Positions 43,453 through 51,885 of a stretch of DNA of 64,000 bases are shown here, in pieces (the first letter of the stretch is position 1; each line of letters opens with the position of its first letter). Location of the stretch: assembly GCA_052324925.1 (NCBI GenBank), contig JBQPRE010000002.1; one strand, given 5' to 3'. The position numbers were made by a program, and so were the translations under genes. Below the pieces are notes generated by a model, which worked only from the letters and a program-made list of their open reading frames with translations, was not told the DNA's origin and searched no databases. The DNA comes from Flavimobilis sp052324925 (GTDB lineage Bacteria; Actinomycetota; Actinomycetes; Actinomycetales; Cellulomonadaceae).

Positions 43453-45267
43453 GTGCACGACGACGCCGCTGAGGCCGGGGTCGCGCGGGAACCGCAGGTC
43501 CCGCACCCTGCTGGGGTGCGGGACCTGCGGTCCTTCCGTCTGGGCCTGTGGCGCTCGGCTCCGCGTCCGCTCACCGTCGGGGCCTCGCAGGTGCTGCGTG
43601 CGCGTGCGTCGGAGGCGACGTGCGCGGTGCTCCGCGGGCTGTGGGACGAGGCTCTCGAGGGCGACAGTGGTGAGGGCCTCGCCCTCGCGGCTGTGGGTTC
43701 GCTCGCCCGTGGTCAGGCGGGGCCGTGCTCGGACCTCGACCTCGTGCTCGTGCACGAGGGGCGGGGGACGGACGGCGCGCGGCTGCGCCGCATCGCGGAG
43801 CGTCTGTGGTACCCCCTGTGGGACTCGGGCCTCGAGGTTGATCACGCGGTGCGGTCGCTCGCGCAGTGCCGACGGGTCGCGACGGTCGACGTGCCGGCGG
43901 TCGTCGGGATGCTCGAGACTCGTCACGTCGCCGGGGATGCCGCGGTGACGGCGCGCGCGGCCTCGGCGGTCCTGGCGGACTGGCGGGGAGCGGTGCGGCG
44001 CCGTCTGCCCGAGCTGCTGGCCTCGATGAAGGAGCGCGCAGATCGGGCAGGGGAGCTCGCCTACCTCGTCGAACCTGATCTCAAGGAGGCGCGAGGCGGT
44101 TTGCGGGACGCGACGGTGCTTGCCGCTCTTGCGGCGTCCTGGGTGACGGACCGACCTCATGGCGATGTCGATGCGGCCGTGAGCCGCGTGCTCACGGTGC
44201 GTGACGCGCTCGCGGCGGTGACGGGGCGCCCGACGAACCTGCTTCTCGCGGCCGACCAGCCGGAGGTTGCGCGGGTTCTCGGTTGTGCCGACGCTGACGA
44301 GGGGGAGGACGGCGTGCTCGCGGCGACCGACGACCTGCTGTCGGGGCTTGCCGAGTCGGGACGCATCGTCACGGAGGCGCTCGAGACGACGGCGCGTCGG
44401 GCGCGGCATGCGCTCACCCGCACGGTTGTCCTGGGTCCGCGTGTCGTCCGTGGGCGGCGGGTCGCGCCCCGGCTGAGGGCTGTGGCCGACGGTCTCGTCG
44501 AGTTCGACGGTGAGCTTGTCCTGGCGGCCGACGCGCAGCCCGCGCTCGATCCGCTGCTCGCGTTGCGTGCGGCGGCGACGTCGGTGAGGACGGGTCTTCC
44601 TCTTTCTCCCGTCACGGCGCGCAACCTCGTCGCGTGCCCTCCTGTGCCCGAGCCGTGGCCCGAGCCTGCGCGTCGGCATCTGCTGGCCGTGCTCGGAGCG
44701 CGTGAGGCGTGCCTGTCGGTGTGGGAGTCGCTCGATCTTGCCGGAGTCGTGACGACGTGGATCCCGGAGTGGGCGGGTGTGCGCAACCGTCCGCAGCGCT
44801 CGCCCGTGCACCGGCACACGGTCGATCGTCATCTCCTCGAGGTCGTCGCGCACGCAGGGCGGGTCGAGGGTCTGACGCGTCCTGAGCGCTCGAGGCTCCT
44901 GCTCGCCTCGCTCCTGCACGACATCGGCAAGCGTGCGGGGGTCGCCGACCACTCGGTGGGTGGGGCCGCGCTCGTTCCCCAGATCCTTCACCGGTGCGGG
45001 TTCGAGGATGGTCTCGTCGCCGATGTCACCCTTCTCGTGAGGGAACACCTCACGCTCGCGCACCTGGCGACGAGCGCGGACCCTCATGACGCCGCGACGC
45101 TCACGCAGCTGTGCGAGGCGGTGGCTGGACGCGCCGACCTGCTGCGGGTCCTGCGCGCTCTTACGGAGGCTGATGCGTCGTCCCTGGGGCCTCACGGATG
45201 GACGGCGTGGCGCTCGAGCCTCGTCGATGACCTCACCGTGAGGGGCCTGGCCGTGCTGGACGGGTAG
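43453..45267 (+). CDS. glnD: PII uridylyl/adenylyl-transferase, short form
   Basis: Modifies and demodifies PII according to glutamine. 604 residues: nucleotidyltransferase motif GSLARGQAGPCSDLDLVL at 82-99, a conserved ARGGLRDATVLAALA helix near 215, and an HD domain (LLASLLHDIGKR near 485, with HRHTVDRHLLE ahead of it). The protein ends about 100 residues after the HD motif. The two C-terminal ACT domains that sense glutamine in enteric GlnD are absent, and no frameshifted ACT coding follows before ffh. GTG start 11 bases after glnK. Confidence 0.9.
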   Translation: MHDDAAEAGVAREPQVPHPAGVRDLRSFRLGLWRSAPRPLTVGASQVLRARASEATCAVLRGLWDEALEGDSGEGLALAAVGSLARGQAGPCSDLDLVLVHEGRGTDGARLRRIAERLWYPLWDSGLEVDHAVRSLAQCRRVATVDVPAVVGMLETRHVAGDAAVTARAASAVLADWRGAVRRRLPELLASMKERADRAGELAYLVEPDLKEARGGLRDATVLAALAASWVTDRPHGDVDAAVSRVLTVRDALAAVTGRPTNLLLAADQPEVARVLGCADADEGEDGVLAATDDLLSGLAESGRIVTEALETTARRARHALTRTVVLGPRVVRGRRVAPRLRAVADGLVEFDGELVLAADAQPALDPLLALRAAATSVRTGLPLSPVTARNLVACPPVPEPWPEPARRHLLAVLGAREACLSVWESLDLAGVVTTWIPEWAGVRNRPQRSPVHRHTVDRHLLEVVAHAGRVEGLTRPERSRLLLASLLHDIGKRAGVADHSVGGAALVPQILHRCGFEDGLVADVTLLVREHLTLAHLATSADPHDAATLTQLCEAVAGRADLLRVLRALTEADASSLGPHGWTAWRSSLVDDLTVRGLAVLDG

Positions 45268-45311
45268 GCTGGCGCCTGACCTACAGCCCCGTGATCGTGA
45301 GGGATGCCCCG

Positions 45312-46874
45312 GTGTTCGCCACCCTGTCCGACCGTCTGACATCGACGTTCAAGAACCTCCGCTCGCGCGGACGCCTCACTGAGGCGGACATCGACGCGAC
45401 CGTGCGCGAGATTCGGCGCGCCCTCCTTGATGCCGATGTCGCGGTCCCCGTCGTGCGGGAGTTCGTCGGTGCGGTGCGCGAGCGCGCGCTCTCCGCCGAG
45501 GTCTCGGGCGCGCTCAACCCCGCCCAGCAGATCGTGAAGATCGTCAACGAGGAGCTCGTGAGCATCCTCGGCGGCGAGGGCCAGCGTGGCCTCACCCTCG
45601 CGAAGACCCCGCCGACCGTCATCATGCTCGCGGGTCTCCAGGGTGCCGGTAAGACGACGCTCGCGGGCAAGCTGGCCCTCCACCTCAAGGAGAAGGGCCA
45701 CACCCCGCTCCTTGTCGCGGCTGACCTCCAGCGGCCCAACGCGGTGACGCAGCTCCAGGTCGTGGGCGAGCGCGCGGGTGCGCCCGTGTACGCGCCGCAC
45801 CCGGGCGTGGCGGGCGAGGACGAGGTCCCGACGGGCGACCCGGTCGCGGTGGCGCGGGCGGGCGTCGAGACGGCGCGTTCGCGTCAGCACGACGTCGTCA
45901 TCATCGACACGGCCGGACGCCTCGGCGTCGACGCCGAGCTCATGACGCAGGCACGTGACATCCGTGACGCGACGCAGCCCGACGAGGTGCTCTTCGTCAT
46001 CGACGCGATGATCGGTCAGGACGCGGTGGCCACGGCGAACGCGTTCGCCGAGGGCGTCGACTTCACGGGAGTCGTGCTCTCGAAGCTCGACGGTGACGCC
46101 CGCGGTGGTGCGGCGCTCTCGGTCGCGCGCGTCACGGGCCGTCCCATCCTCTTTGCGTCGACCGGTGAGAAGCTCACCGACTTCGAGGCGTTCCACCCTG
46201 ACCGCATGGCGTCGCGCATCCTCGACATGGGTGACGTGCTCACGCTCATCGAGCAGGCCGAGAAGGCGTTCGACGCCGAGCAGGCCGAGAAGATGGCGTC
46301 GAAGCTTGCGCAGGGCGACGACTTCACGCTCGAGGACTTCCTCTCGCAGATGCAGGCCATGCGCTCGATGGGCTCGATGAAGAAGATGCTCGGCATGCTC
46401 CCGGGCATGGGCCAGATGCGCGAGGCGCTCGACAACTTCGATGAGCGTGAGGTCGACCGGGTCGAGGCGATCGTGCGCTCGATGACCCCGGGCGAGCGCC
46501 GTAACCACAAGATCATCAACGGCTCGCGCCGGGCGCGTATCGCCAAGGGGGCAGGCACGACGCCGTCGGCCATCAACCAGCTCCTCGAGCGTTTCGAGGG
46601 AGCTCAGAAGATGATGAAGCAGATGGCGCGCGGAGGCGGCATGGGCATGCCCGGCATGGGCGCCCTGCCGGGCATGGGTGGCAAGAAGTCGAAGGGTCGC
46701 TCGCAGGCTCCGGCTCGCAAGAAGGGCCGCTCGGGCAACCCCGCGAAGCGCGCTCAGCAAGAGTCTGGTGCTGTGTCGTCGGCGCCCTCAGGGTCTGCGT
46801 TCGGGCTCGGCGGCGCCGCGTCGAGCGATGCTGCACCGGACATGGACGAGCTGCGCAAGCTGCTCGGCGGCTGA
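45312..46874 (+). CDS. ffh: signal recognition particle protein Ffh
   Basis: GTPase of the SRP that binds signal sequences and 4.5S RNA. 520 residues: N domain, G-domain motifs GLQGAGKTTLAGKLA near 107, ADLQRPNAVTQL, DTAGRLGVDAELM near 200 and SKLDGDARGG, then the Met-rich M domain (MMKQMARGGGMGMPGMG near 435). The Ala/Ser/Gly-rich tail is longer than in E. coli. I chose the GTG giving MFATLSDRLTSTFKNL, with a GAGGGA site; a GTG seven codons upstream is less likely. Confidence 0.95.
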   Translation: MFATLSDRLTSTFKNLRSRGRLTEADIDATVREIRRALLDADVAVPVVREFVGAVRERALSAEVSGALNPAQQIVKIVNEELVSILGGEGQRGLTLAKTPPTVIMLAGLQGAGKTTLAGKLALHLKEKGHTPLLVAADLQRPNAVTQLQVVGERAGAPVYAPHPGVAGEDEVPTGDPVAVARAGVETARSRQHDVVIIDTAGRLGVDAELMTQARDIRDATQPDEVLFVIDAMIGQDAVATANAFAEGVDFTGVVLSKLDGDARGGAALSVARVTGRPILFASTGEKLTDFEAFHPDRMASRILDMGDVLTLIEQAEKAFDAEQAEKMASKLAQGDDFTLEDFLSQMQAMRSMGSMKKMLGMLPGMGQMREALDNFDEREVDRVEAIVRSMTPGERRNHKIINGSRRARIAKGAGTTPSAINQLLERFEGAQKMMKQMARGGGMGMPGMGALPGMGGKKSKGRSQAPARKKGRSGNPAKRAQQESGAVSSAPSGSAFGLGGAASSDAAPDMDELRKLLGG

Positions 46875-46923
46875 GCAGGGCGTCCGGCGGGCTGGGTCGA
46901 CCGGCACGGAGGAGGGAGGCGGC

Positions 46924-48012
46924 GTGGAGGTTCTCCACCTTGCGGGTCCGGTGCGGCTCGGTGACGACGACGTGCGCCCCGAGGCGTGGGTCGTGGGCGG
47001 GCGCCTGACGTTCGACCGGCCGGCGGCAGCTGCGACGCGCATCGACGGGTGGGCGGTCCCCGGCCTCGTCGACGTCCACTGCCACATCGGGTTGGACGCG
47101 GCCGGTGCGACGAGCCGCGAGACGGCGCGCGCGCAGGCGCTCGCCGACCGCGACGCGGGCGTCCTCCTCGTGCGGGACGCGGGCTCGCCGCTCGAGACCG
47201 CGTGGGTCCACGACGAGCACGACCTGCCTCGCCTCGTGCGTTGCGGGACTCACCTCGCGCTCCCCAAGCGCTATCTGCGCGGCTACGGGCGCGAGCTGTC
47301 CGACGTCTCGGAGCTGCCGGGCGCGGTGGCCGAGGAGGCCGGGCGCGGGGACGGCTGGGTCAAGGTCGTCGCCGACTGGATCGAGCGGTCGGAGGGGAGA
47401 GCCGCCGACCTGCGCGCGCTGTGGCCCGACGACATCCTCGCGGATGCCGTCGCGCGGGCGCACGCGGCCGGTGCGCGCGTCACGGCGCACACCTTCGCGG
47501 AAGAGTCCCTTGCGGGCTTGCTCGCGGCCGGGGTCGACTGCCTCGAGCACGGCACGGGTCTGACCGCCTCGATGATCGACGAGGTTGCGGCGCGAGGCAT
47601 CGCCGTGACGCCGACGCTCCTGCAGGTCGAGCGCTTCGACTCGATCGCTCGGCAGGCTGACGAGCGCTACCCGGTCTATGCGGCGCACATGCGCCGCATG
47701 CACGCACGCCGCTACGACCACGTGCGTGACCTCCTCGACGCGGGCGTGCGCCTTCTTGTCGGGACGGACGCGGGGGGCACGATCGCTCACGGCAGCATCG
47801 CGGCGGAGTGCGCCGAGCTCGCCGCTGCGGGCATGGCGCCGCTCGACGTCCTTGCGGCTGCGAGCTGGCGCACCCGGGACTACCTCGGTGCCGAGCCGAT
47901 GGGGGAGGGCTCCGGCGCCGACCTCGTCGTCTTCCCCGCCGACCCGACGCTCGATACAGCGGTCCTTGCGGCCCCGAGCGCCGTCGTCCTCCGCGGCCGC
48001 CGAGTGCGCTGA
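46924..48012 (+). CDS. metal-dependent amidohydrolase family protein
   Basis: A 362-residue amidohydrolase-superfamily barrel. Visible metal ligands: HCH in GLVDVHCHIGLDA, His in TAHTFAEE, His in CLEHGTGLT, and Asp in LLVGTDAGGTIAHG. A lysine, possibly the carbamylated one, lies in GWVKVVADW. Similar genes often lie between ffh and rpsP in actinobacteria; the substrate is unknown (prolidase- or imidazolonepropionase-like members exist). GTG start right behind a GGAGGAGGGAGG site. Confidence 0.8.
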   Translation: MEVLHLAGPVRLGDDDVRPEAWVVGGRLTFDRPAAAATRIDGWAVPGLVDVHCHIGLDAAGATSRETARAQALADRDAGVLLVRDAGSPLETAWVHDEHDLPRLVRCGTHLALPKRYLRGYGRELSDVSELPGAVAEEAGRGDGWVKVVADWIERSEGRAADLRALWPDDILADAVARAHAAGARVTAHTFAEESLAGLLAAGVDCLEHGTGLTASMIDEVAARGIAVTPTLLQVERFDSIARQADERYPVYAAHMRRMHARRYDHVRDLLDAGVRLLVGTDAGGTIAHGSIAAECAELAAAGMAPLDVLAAASWRTRDYLGAEPMGEGSGADLVVFPADPTLDTAVLAAPSAVVLRGRRVR

Positions 48013-48111
48013 GGGGGACGCGAGCGGGCCGGACCGTGCGTCGACAGCCTGAGGAACCCTGGTCGTGACGCCCGTGAGTCGAGCGCCGCACGGGTGTGGC
48101 GCGTCCCACGG

Positions 48112-48140
48112 TTGGACCAGTGCCCTGCGTCTGGCAGAAT
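48112..48140 (+). promoter_or_regulatory. candidate promoter of rpsP
   Basis: ttggac at 48112-48117 and cagaat at 48135-48140, separated by exactly 17 bases, with TGG before the -10 giving an extended -10 form. The same tggcagaat string occurs upstream of rplS. It leaves a 5' leader of about 120 bases before rpsP. Confidence 0.6.
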
Positions 48141-48266
48141 GGTGCGCTGTACTCGGTGTGCCCGGCCCCTCTCTCCGTGCAACGCCGCGTCCTGGACGCT
48201 CACGTACTCCGGCCCCACCGGTGTGCACGAGGGTCCGCACCCACACGAACCAGGAGAGACCACACA

Positions 48267-48713
48267 GTGGCCACCAAGATCCGCCTCAAGCGCTTCGGCA
48301 AGATGCGCTCCCCGTTCTACCGTGTCGTCGTCGCCGACTCGCGCACCAAGCGTGACGGCCGCGTCATCGAGGAGATCGGCAAGTACCACCCGACCGAGGA
48401 GCCTTCGCTCATCGAGATCGACTCCGAGCGTGCACAGTACTGGCTCGGCGTCGGCGCACAGCCGACCGAGCAGGTCGCCGTGCTCCTCAAGATCACGGGT
48501 GACTGGCAGAAGTTCAAGGGCCTCCCGGGCGCCGAGGGCACGCTGCGCGTCAAGGGCGACAAGGTCGACCCCGCCGCCGCGATCGCTGCCGCCGCTGAGC
48601 AGGCCGAGAAGGTCAAGGCCAAGGCCGCTGAGGCCAAGGCTGCTGCCGCTGCCCCGGCTGAGGCCCCCGCTGACGAGGCTCCCGCGGAGGAGTCCTCGGA
48701 GGAGCAGGCCTGA
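48267..48713 (+). CDS. rpsP: 30S ribosomal protein S16
   Basis: 148 residues. The first 85 are S16 (KIRLKRFGKMRSPFYRVVVAD, RDGRVIEEIGKYHP, YWLGVGAQPTEQV). The C-terminal 60 are an extension of Lys/Ala then Ala/Pro/Glu (PAEAPADEAPAEESSEEQA), seen in actinobacterial S16. GTG start with an AGGAGA site. The stop overlaps khpA by one base. Confidence 0.95.
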   Translation: MATKIRLKRFGKMRSPFYRVVVADSRTKRDGRVIEEIGKYHPTEEPSLIEIDSERAQYWLGVGAQPTEQVAVLLKITGDWQKFKGLPGAEGTLRVKGDKVDPAAAIAAAAEQAEKVKAKAAEAKAAAAAPAEAPADEAPAEESSEEQA

Positions 48714-48949
48714 TGCTCGCCGACGCTCTGGAGCACCTTGTCCGCGGCATCGTGGACAACCCCGACGACGTTGAGGTCAAGGCCAAGGCGACGCGCCGTG
48801 GCGACCTGCTCGAGGTTCGGGTCAATCCCGAGGACCTCGGTCGCGTCATCGGACGCTCCGGGCGCACCGCGCGCGCGCTGCGTACGGTCGTCGGCGCTCT
48901 TGCCGACGAGCCCGTCCGCGTTGACGTCGTTGACGTCGACCGCCGCTGA
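48713..48949 (+). CDS. khpA: KH-domain RNA-binding protein KhpA
   Basis: 78-residue single KH domain with the GXXG-type loop in EDLGRVIGRSGRTARALRTV. KhpA (YlqC) binds RNA, often with KhpB, and lies between rpsP and rimM in Gram-positive bacteria. Start shares one base with the rpsP stop, so it is translationally coupled. Confidence 0.9.
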   Translation: MLADALEHLVRGIVDNPDDVEVKAKATRRGDLLEVRVNPEDLGRVIGRSGRTARALRTVVGALADEPVRVDVVDVDRR

Positions 48950-48970
48950 GACGCGCACCACGAGTCACAC

Positions 48971-49008
48971 CACGTCAGGCCCGGCCCACAAGGGCCGGGC
49001 CTGACGTG
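48971..49008 (+). terminator. strong stem-loop between khpA and rimM
   Basis: A perfect 17-bp stem, cacgtcaggcccggccc with its complement, and the loop acaa. Only 23 bases remain before the rimM ATG, leaving no room for a separate promoter after it, so partial termination or message stabilisation is as likely as full termination. Confidence 0.75.
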
Positions 49009-49031
49009 TCCCCCGAACGACCGGAGTTCAT

Positions 49032-49601
49032 ATGACCCGCCAGCGCCTCACCGTCGCCCGACTCGGCAAGCCCCACGGGCTCCGGGGCGAGATCGCGCTT
49101 GACCTGCGCACCGACATCCCCGACGAGCGGTTCGTCGACGGGGCGGTCTTCGAGACGGTCCCGCCCGGTGCGGGTCCGCTCACGATCGAGTACACGCGCA
49201 GCTCGGGTGGCCGGTGGTATGCGGCATTCGTTGAGATCGGGGACCGCACGGGCGCCGAGGAGGCGCGCGGGACCGAGCTCGTCGTCCAGGTTGACGACTC
49301 CGACGAGGAAGACGCGTGGTACCCCCACGAGCTCGTCGGCCTGCGCGCCGAGCTCGAGGACGGCACGCTCGTCGGGACGGTCAAGGGCCTCGAGCTCGGG
49401 CCGGCTCACGACCTGCTCGTCATCCTCGAGACGGGCGGTGAGCGCACGCTCGTGCCGTTCGTGCGTGCGATCGTGCCGACCGTCGACGTCGCGGGCGGAC
49501 GTGTCGTCCTCACGCCCCCGGGCGGCCTCCTCGCCTCCGACGCCGCGAACCTCGAGGTTGTCCCGCCCACGCCAGGCTCGTCCGACGACGAGGAGCGCTG
49601 A
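49032..49601 (+). CDS. rimM: ribosome maturation factor RimM
   Basis: Assists assembly of the 30S head by binding S19. 189 residues: N-terminal barrel LTVARLGKPHGLRGEIALDL, then the PRC-barrel domain with DAWYPHELVGLRAELEDG and ERTLVPFVRAIVPTVDVAGG. The GGAG-type site (cggag) precedes the ATG. trmD starts two bases after its stop. Confidence 0.95.
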   Translation: MTRQRLTVARLGKPHGLRGEIALDLRTDIPDERFVDGAVFETVPPGAGPLTIEYTRSSGGRWYAAFVEIGDRTGAEEARGTELVVQVDDSDEEDAWYPHELVGLRAELEDGTLVGTVKGLELGPAHDLLVILETGGERTLVPFVRAIVPTVDVAGGRVVLTPPGGLLASDAANLEVVPPTPGSSDDEER

Positions 49602-49603
49602 GC

Positions 49604-50383
49604 GTGCGCATCGACGTCGTCTCGATCTTCCCGACGTACCTCGACGTGCTCAACCTCTCGCTCGTCGGAAAGGCACGCACCGCGGGCCTGCTCGACCTGG
49701 ACGTGCACGACCTGCGCGACTGGGCCCACGACCGCCACCGCACGGTCGACGACACGCCCGCCGGTGGCGGCGCCGGCATGGTCATGCGACCCGACGTGTG
49801 GGGCGCGGCTCTCGACGACGTCCTCACCGAGGGTGCGACGCTCGTCGTGCCGACTCCCTCGGGCCCCTCGTTCACGCAGCGGACCGCTGAGGACTGGGCG
49901 ACGCGCGGACAGCTGGTGTTCGCGTGCGGGCGCTACGAGGGGATCGACGCGCGTGTCGCCGAGCACTTCCGGACCCGCGGCGTGCAGGTCGAGGAGGCCT
50001 CGATCGGTGACTACGTCCTCAACGGCGGCGAGGTTGCGGCGCTCGTCATGATCGAGGCCGTCGCACGGCTCCTGCCCGGAGTTCTCGGCAATGCCGAGTC
50101 GGTCGTCGAGGAGTCGCACTCGGCCGAGGGGCTTCTCGAGTACCCCGTCTACACCCGGCCGGTCGAGTGGGAAGGTCTGGCCATCCCCGACGTTCTCCAG
50201 TCCGGCCATCATGGCAAGGTCGCGCGCTGGCGTCGCGATCAGGCACTCGCGCGGACGGCCGAGCGTCGTCCCGACATGGTGGCGGCGCTCGATCCCGCTC
50301 GGCTCGACAAGCGCGACCGAGCGACGCTCGGTGAGCTCGGCTGGTGGGTCCACGCGGACGGCGTGCGTCCAGCCGGTCACTAG
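49604..50383 (+). CDS. trmD: tRNA (guanine-N1-)-methyltransferase
   Basis: Makes m1G37 in tRNAs with G at 36, which prevents frameshifting. 259 residues with the SPOUT knot: MRIDVVSIFPTYLDVLNLS, FACGRYEGIDARV, the SAM-binding loop SIGDYVLNGGEVAALVMIEA and LLEYPVYTRPVEWEG. The GTG start follows rimM directly. Confidence 0.95.
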   Translation: MRIDVVSIFPTYLDVLNLSLVGKARTAGLLDLDVHDLRDWAHDRHRTVDDTPAGGGAGMVMRPDVWGAALDDVLTEGATLVVPTPSGPSFTQRTAEDWATRGQLVFACGRYEGIDARVAEHFRTRGVQVEEASIGDYVLNGGEVAALVMIEAVARLLPGVLGNAESVVEESHSAEGLLEYPVYTRPVEWEGLAIPDVLQSGHHGKVARWRRDQALARTAERRPDMVAALDPARLDKRDRATLGELGWWVHADGVRPAGH

Positions 50384-50441
50384 CAGCCCGGACGTGATGG
50401 TCGGCACGGCCTGGGTCGTTTCCGCAGCAGGGCCGCGGTGT

Positions 50442-50449
50442 GGCAGAAT
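50442..50449 (+). promoter_or_regulatory. candidate extended -10 of the rplS promoter
   Basis: gcagaat preceded by TG, identical in the nine bases tggcagaat to the rpsP promoter. A good -35 is not evident 17 bases upstream, fitting an extended -10 promoter. Confidence 0.45.
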
Positions 50450-50472
50450 AGGGCGTTGGTGCGCGCTGGCCT

Positions 50473-50580
50473 CTGCCACAGGGGAGAGCCATTCGCCACG
50501 GCGGGCTTGCCCGTCACGCACCACCCCATCGACAGACGGGCCACTCGCGGGCCCACGATCACGTCCCTGACCTGTGGCAG
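50473..50580 (+). promoter_or_regulatory. structured leader of rplS
   Basis: ctgccacagg (50473-50482) pairs perfectly with cctgtggcag (50571-50580), which ends just before the gacgaggag ribosome-binding site. Inside are two further small stems (cgggc/gcccg at 50502-50513 and gggcc/ggccc at 50538-50554). The closed, multi-branched shape beside the ribosome-binding site suggests an L19-responsive or other translational control leader. Confidence 0.45.
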
Positions 50581-50594
50581 GACGAGGAGTTCTC

Positions 50595-50954
50595 ATGCAC
50601 ATTCTTGACTCCGTCGACGCAGCCCAGCTGCGCACCGACATCCCGCTCTTCCGCGCCGGTGACACCCTCAAGGTCAACGTCAAGGTCGTCGAGGGCACGC
50701 GCTCGCGCGTCCAGGTGTTCCAGGGCATCGTCATCGCGCGTCGCAACGGCGGCATCCGCGAGACGTTCACGATCCGCAAGGTCTCGTTCGGCGTCGGCGT
50801 CGAGCGTACGTTCCCGGTGAACTCGCCCTCGATCGAGTCGATCGAGGTCCTCACGCGCGGTGACGTGCGTCGCGCCAAGCTCTACTACCTCCGCAAGCTC
50901 CGCGGCAAGGCCGCGCGCATCAAGGAGAAGCGCGACTTCGGGCCCAAGGCCTGA
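50595..50954 (+). CDS. rplS: 50S ribosomal protein L19
   Basis: At the 30S-50S interface. 119 residues, complete: LRTDIPLFRAGDTLKVNVKV, RVQVFQGIVIARRNGGIRET, and RAKLYYLRKLRGKAARIKE. The ATG lies six bases behind gaggag; a start seven codons upstream would consume that site. Monocistronic between its own leader and a strong terminator. Confidence 0.96.
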   Translation: MHILDSVDAAQLRTDIPLFRAGDTLKVNVKVVEGTRSRVQVFQGIVIARRNGGIRETFTIRKVSFGVGVERTFPVNSPSIESIEVLTRGDVRRAKLYYLRKLRGKAARIKEKRDFGPKA

Positions 50955-50970
50955 GCCTCACGCAACCATC

Positions 50971-51007
50971 CCGAGGGCGGGCGACCACACCGGTCGCCCG
51001 CCCTCGG
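50971..51007 (+). terminator. terminator after rplS
   Basis: A perfect 16-bp stem, ccgagggcgggcgacc with its complement, and the five-base loop acacc, 17 bases after the stop codon. Confidence 0.85.
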
Positions 51008-51102
51008 GCGTCCCCGGACGGCGCGCCCGAGGGCGAGCGCGACCGCGCACGGGGACGCACACGATGTGGGTCAGTTCGGCCCAGCAGCGAGAAGGTGGGA
51101 CA

Positions 51103-51885
51103 GTGGACCCCGTGATCGATGAGAACGACATCCGCGCGACCCCCGAGGACGAGGGCGCCCCCGCACGCGCGGACGCGAGGCGCCCGCGTGGTGCCTCACG
51201 CCCCCGGTCGCGCCTCATGGCGACGGTGAGAGAGACGGTCATCATCCTCGTCTCGGCGCTCGTGCTCTCGTTCGTCGTCAAGACCTTCCTCGTGCAGCCG
51301 TTCATGATCCCGTCGGAGTCGATGGAAGACACCCTCGTCGCGGGCGACCGCGTCCTGGTCTCAAAGCTCACGCCGGGTCCGTTCGACATCTCCCGCGGCG
51401 ACGTCGTGGTCTTCAAAGACCCCGGGGGGTGGCTCGACGGCGTCGCGGTGAGCCGTGCCGACAACATGCCGACGTGGCTGAGCACGCCGCTGACGATCGT
51501 CGGCCTGCGCCCGCAGGACGCGGGCGAGCACCTCATCAAACGGGTCGTCGGTCTTCCCGGCGACACGGTGACGTGCTGCACGGACGGCGGGCAGGTCTCG
51601 GTCAACGGGGTCCCGCTCGAGGAGTCGTCGTACCTCGCCGCCGGTGCTGTCCCGAGCCAGACGGAATTCGACGTGACGGTGCCGGACGGGAACCTCTGGG
51701 TTCTGGGGGACAACAGGCAGCACTCGGGTGACTCGCGCTTCAACGGAGGCAGTCGTGGCGGGGGCTTCGTCCCGATCGACAACGTCGTCGGTGTGGCGTT
51801 CGCGAAGGTCTGGCCGATCGACCGCGTCTCCCTCATGCGTAACCCCGGCGACGTCTTCGCTGACGTCCCTGCTCCGACCCCGTGA
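51103..51885 (+). CDS. lepB: signal peptidase I
   Basis: Cleaves signal peptides from exported proteins. 260 residues: a hydrophilic N-terminus, one membrane span (VIILVSALVLSFVVKTFLV), catalytic Ser73 in MIPSESMEDTLVAGDRVLV, catalytic Lys near 146 in HLIKRVVGLPGDTV, and LWVLGDNRQHSGDSRF. GTG chosen for its AGGTGGG site; ATG 13 codons upstream and GTG three codons later are alternatives. Followed by rnhB with a four-base overlap. Confidence 0.93.
   Translation: MDPVIDENDIRATPEDEGAPARADARRPRGASRPRSRLMATVRETVIILVSALVLSFVVKTFLVQPFMIPSESMEDTLVAGDRVLVSKLTPGPFDISRGDVVVFKDPGGWLDGVAVSRADNMPTWLSTPLTIVGLRPQDAGEHLIKRVVGLPGDTVTCCTDGGQVSVNGVPLEESSYLAAGAVPSQTEFDVTVPDGNLWVLGDNRQHSGDSRFNGGSRGGGFVPIDNVVGVAFAKVWPIDRVSLMRNPGDVFADVPAPTP

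Noticed and set aside
43498..43530. Inverted repeat aggtcccgcaccc/gggtgcgggacct near the glnD start
   Set aside because: It lies inside the glnD coding sequence, encoding ordinary residues; it may fold in mRNA but I cannot support a regulatory role.
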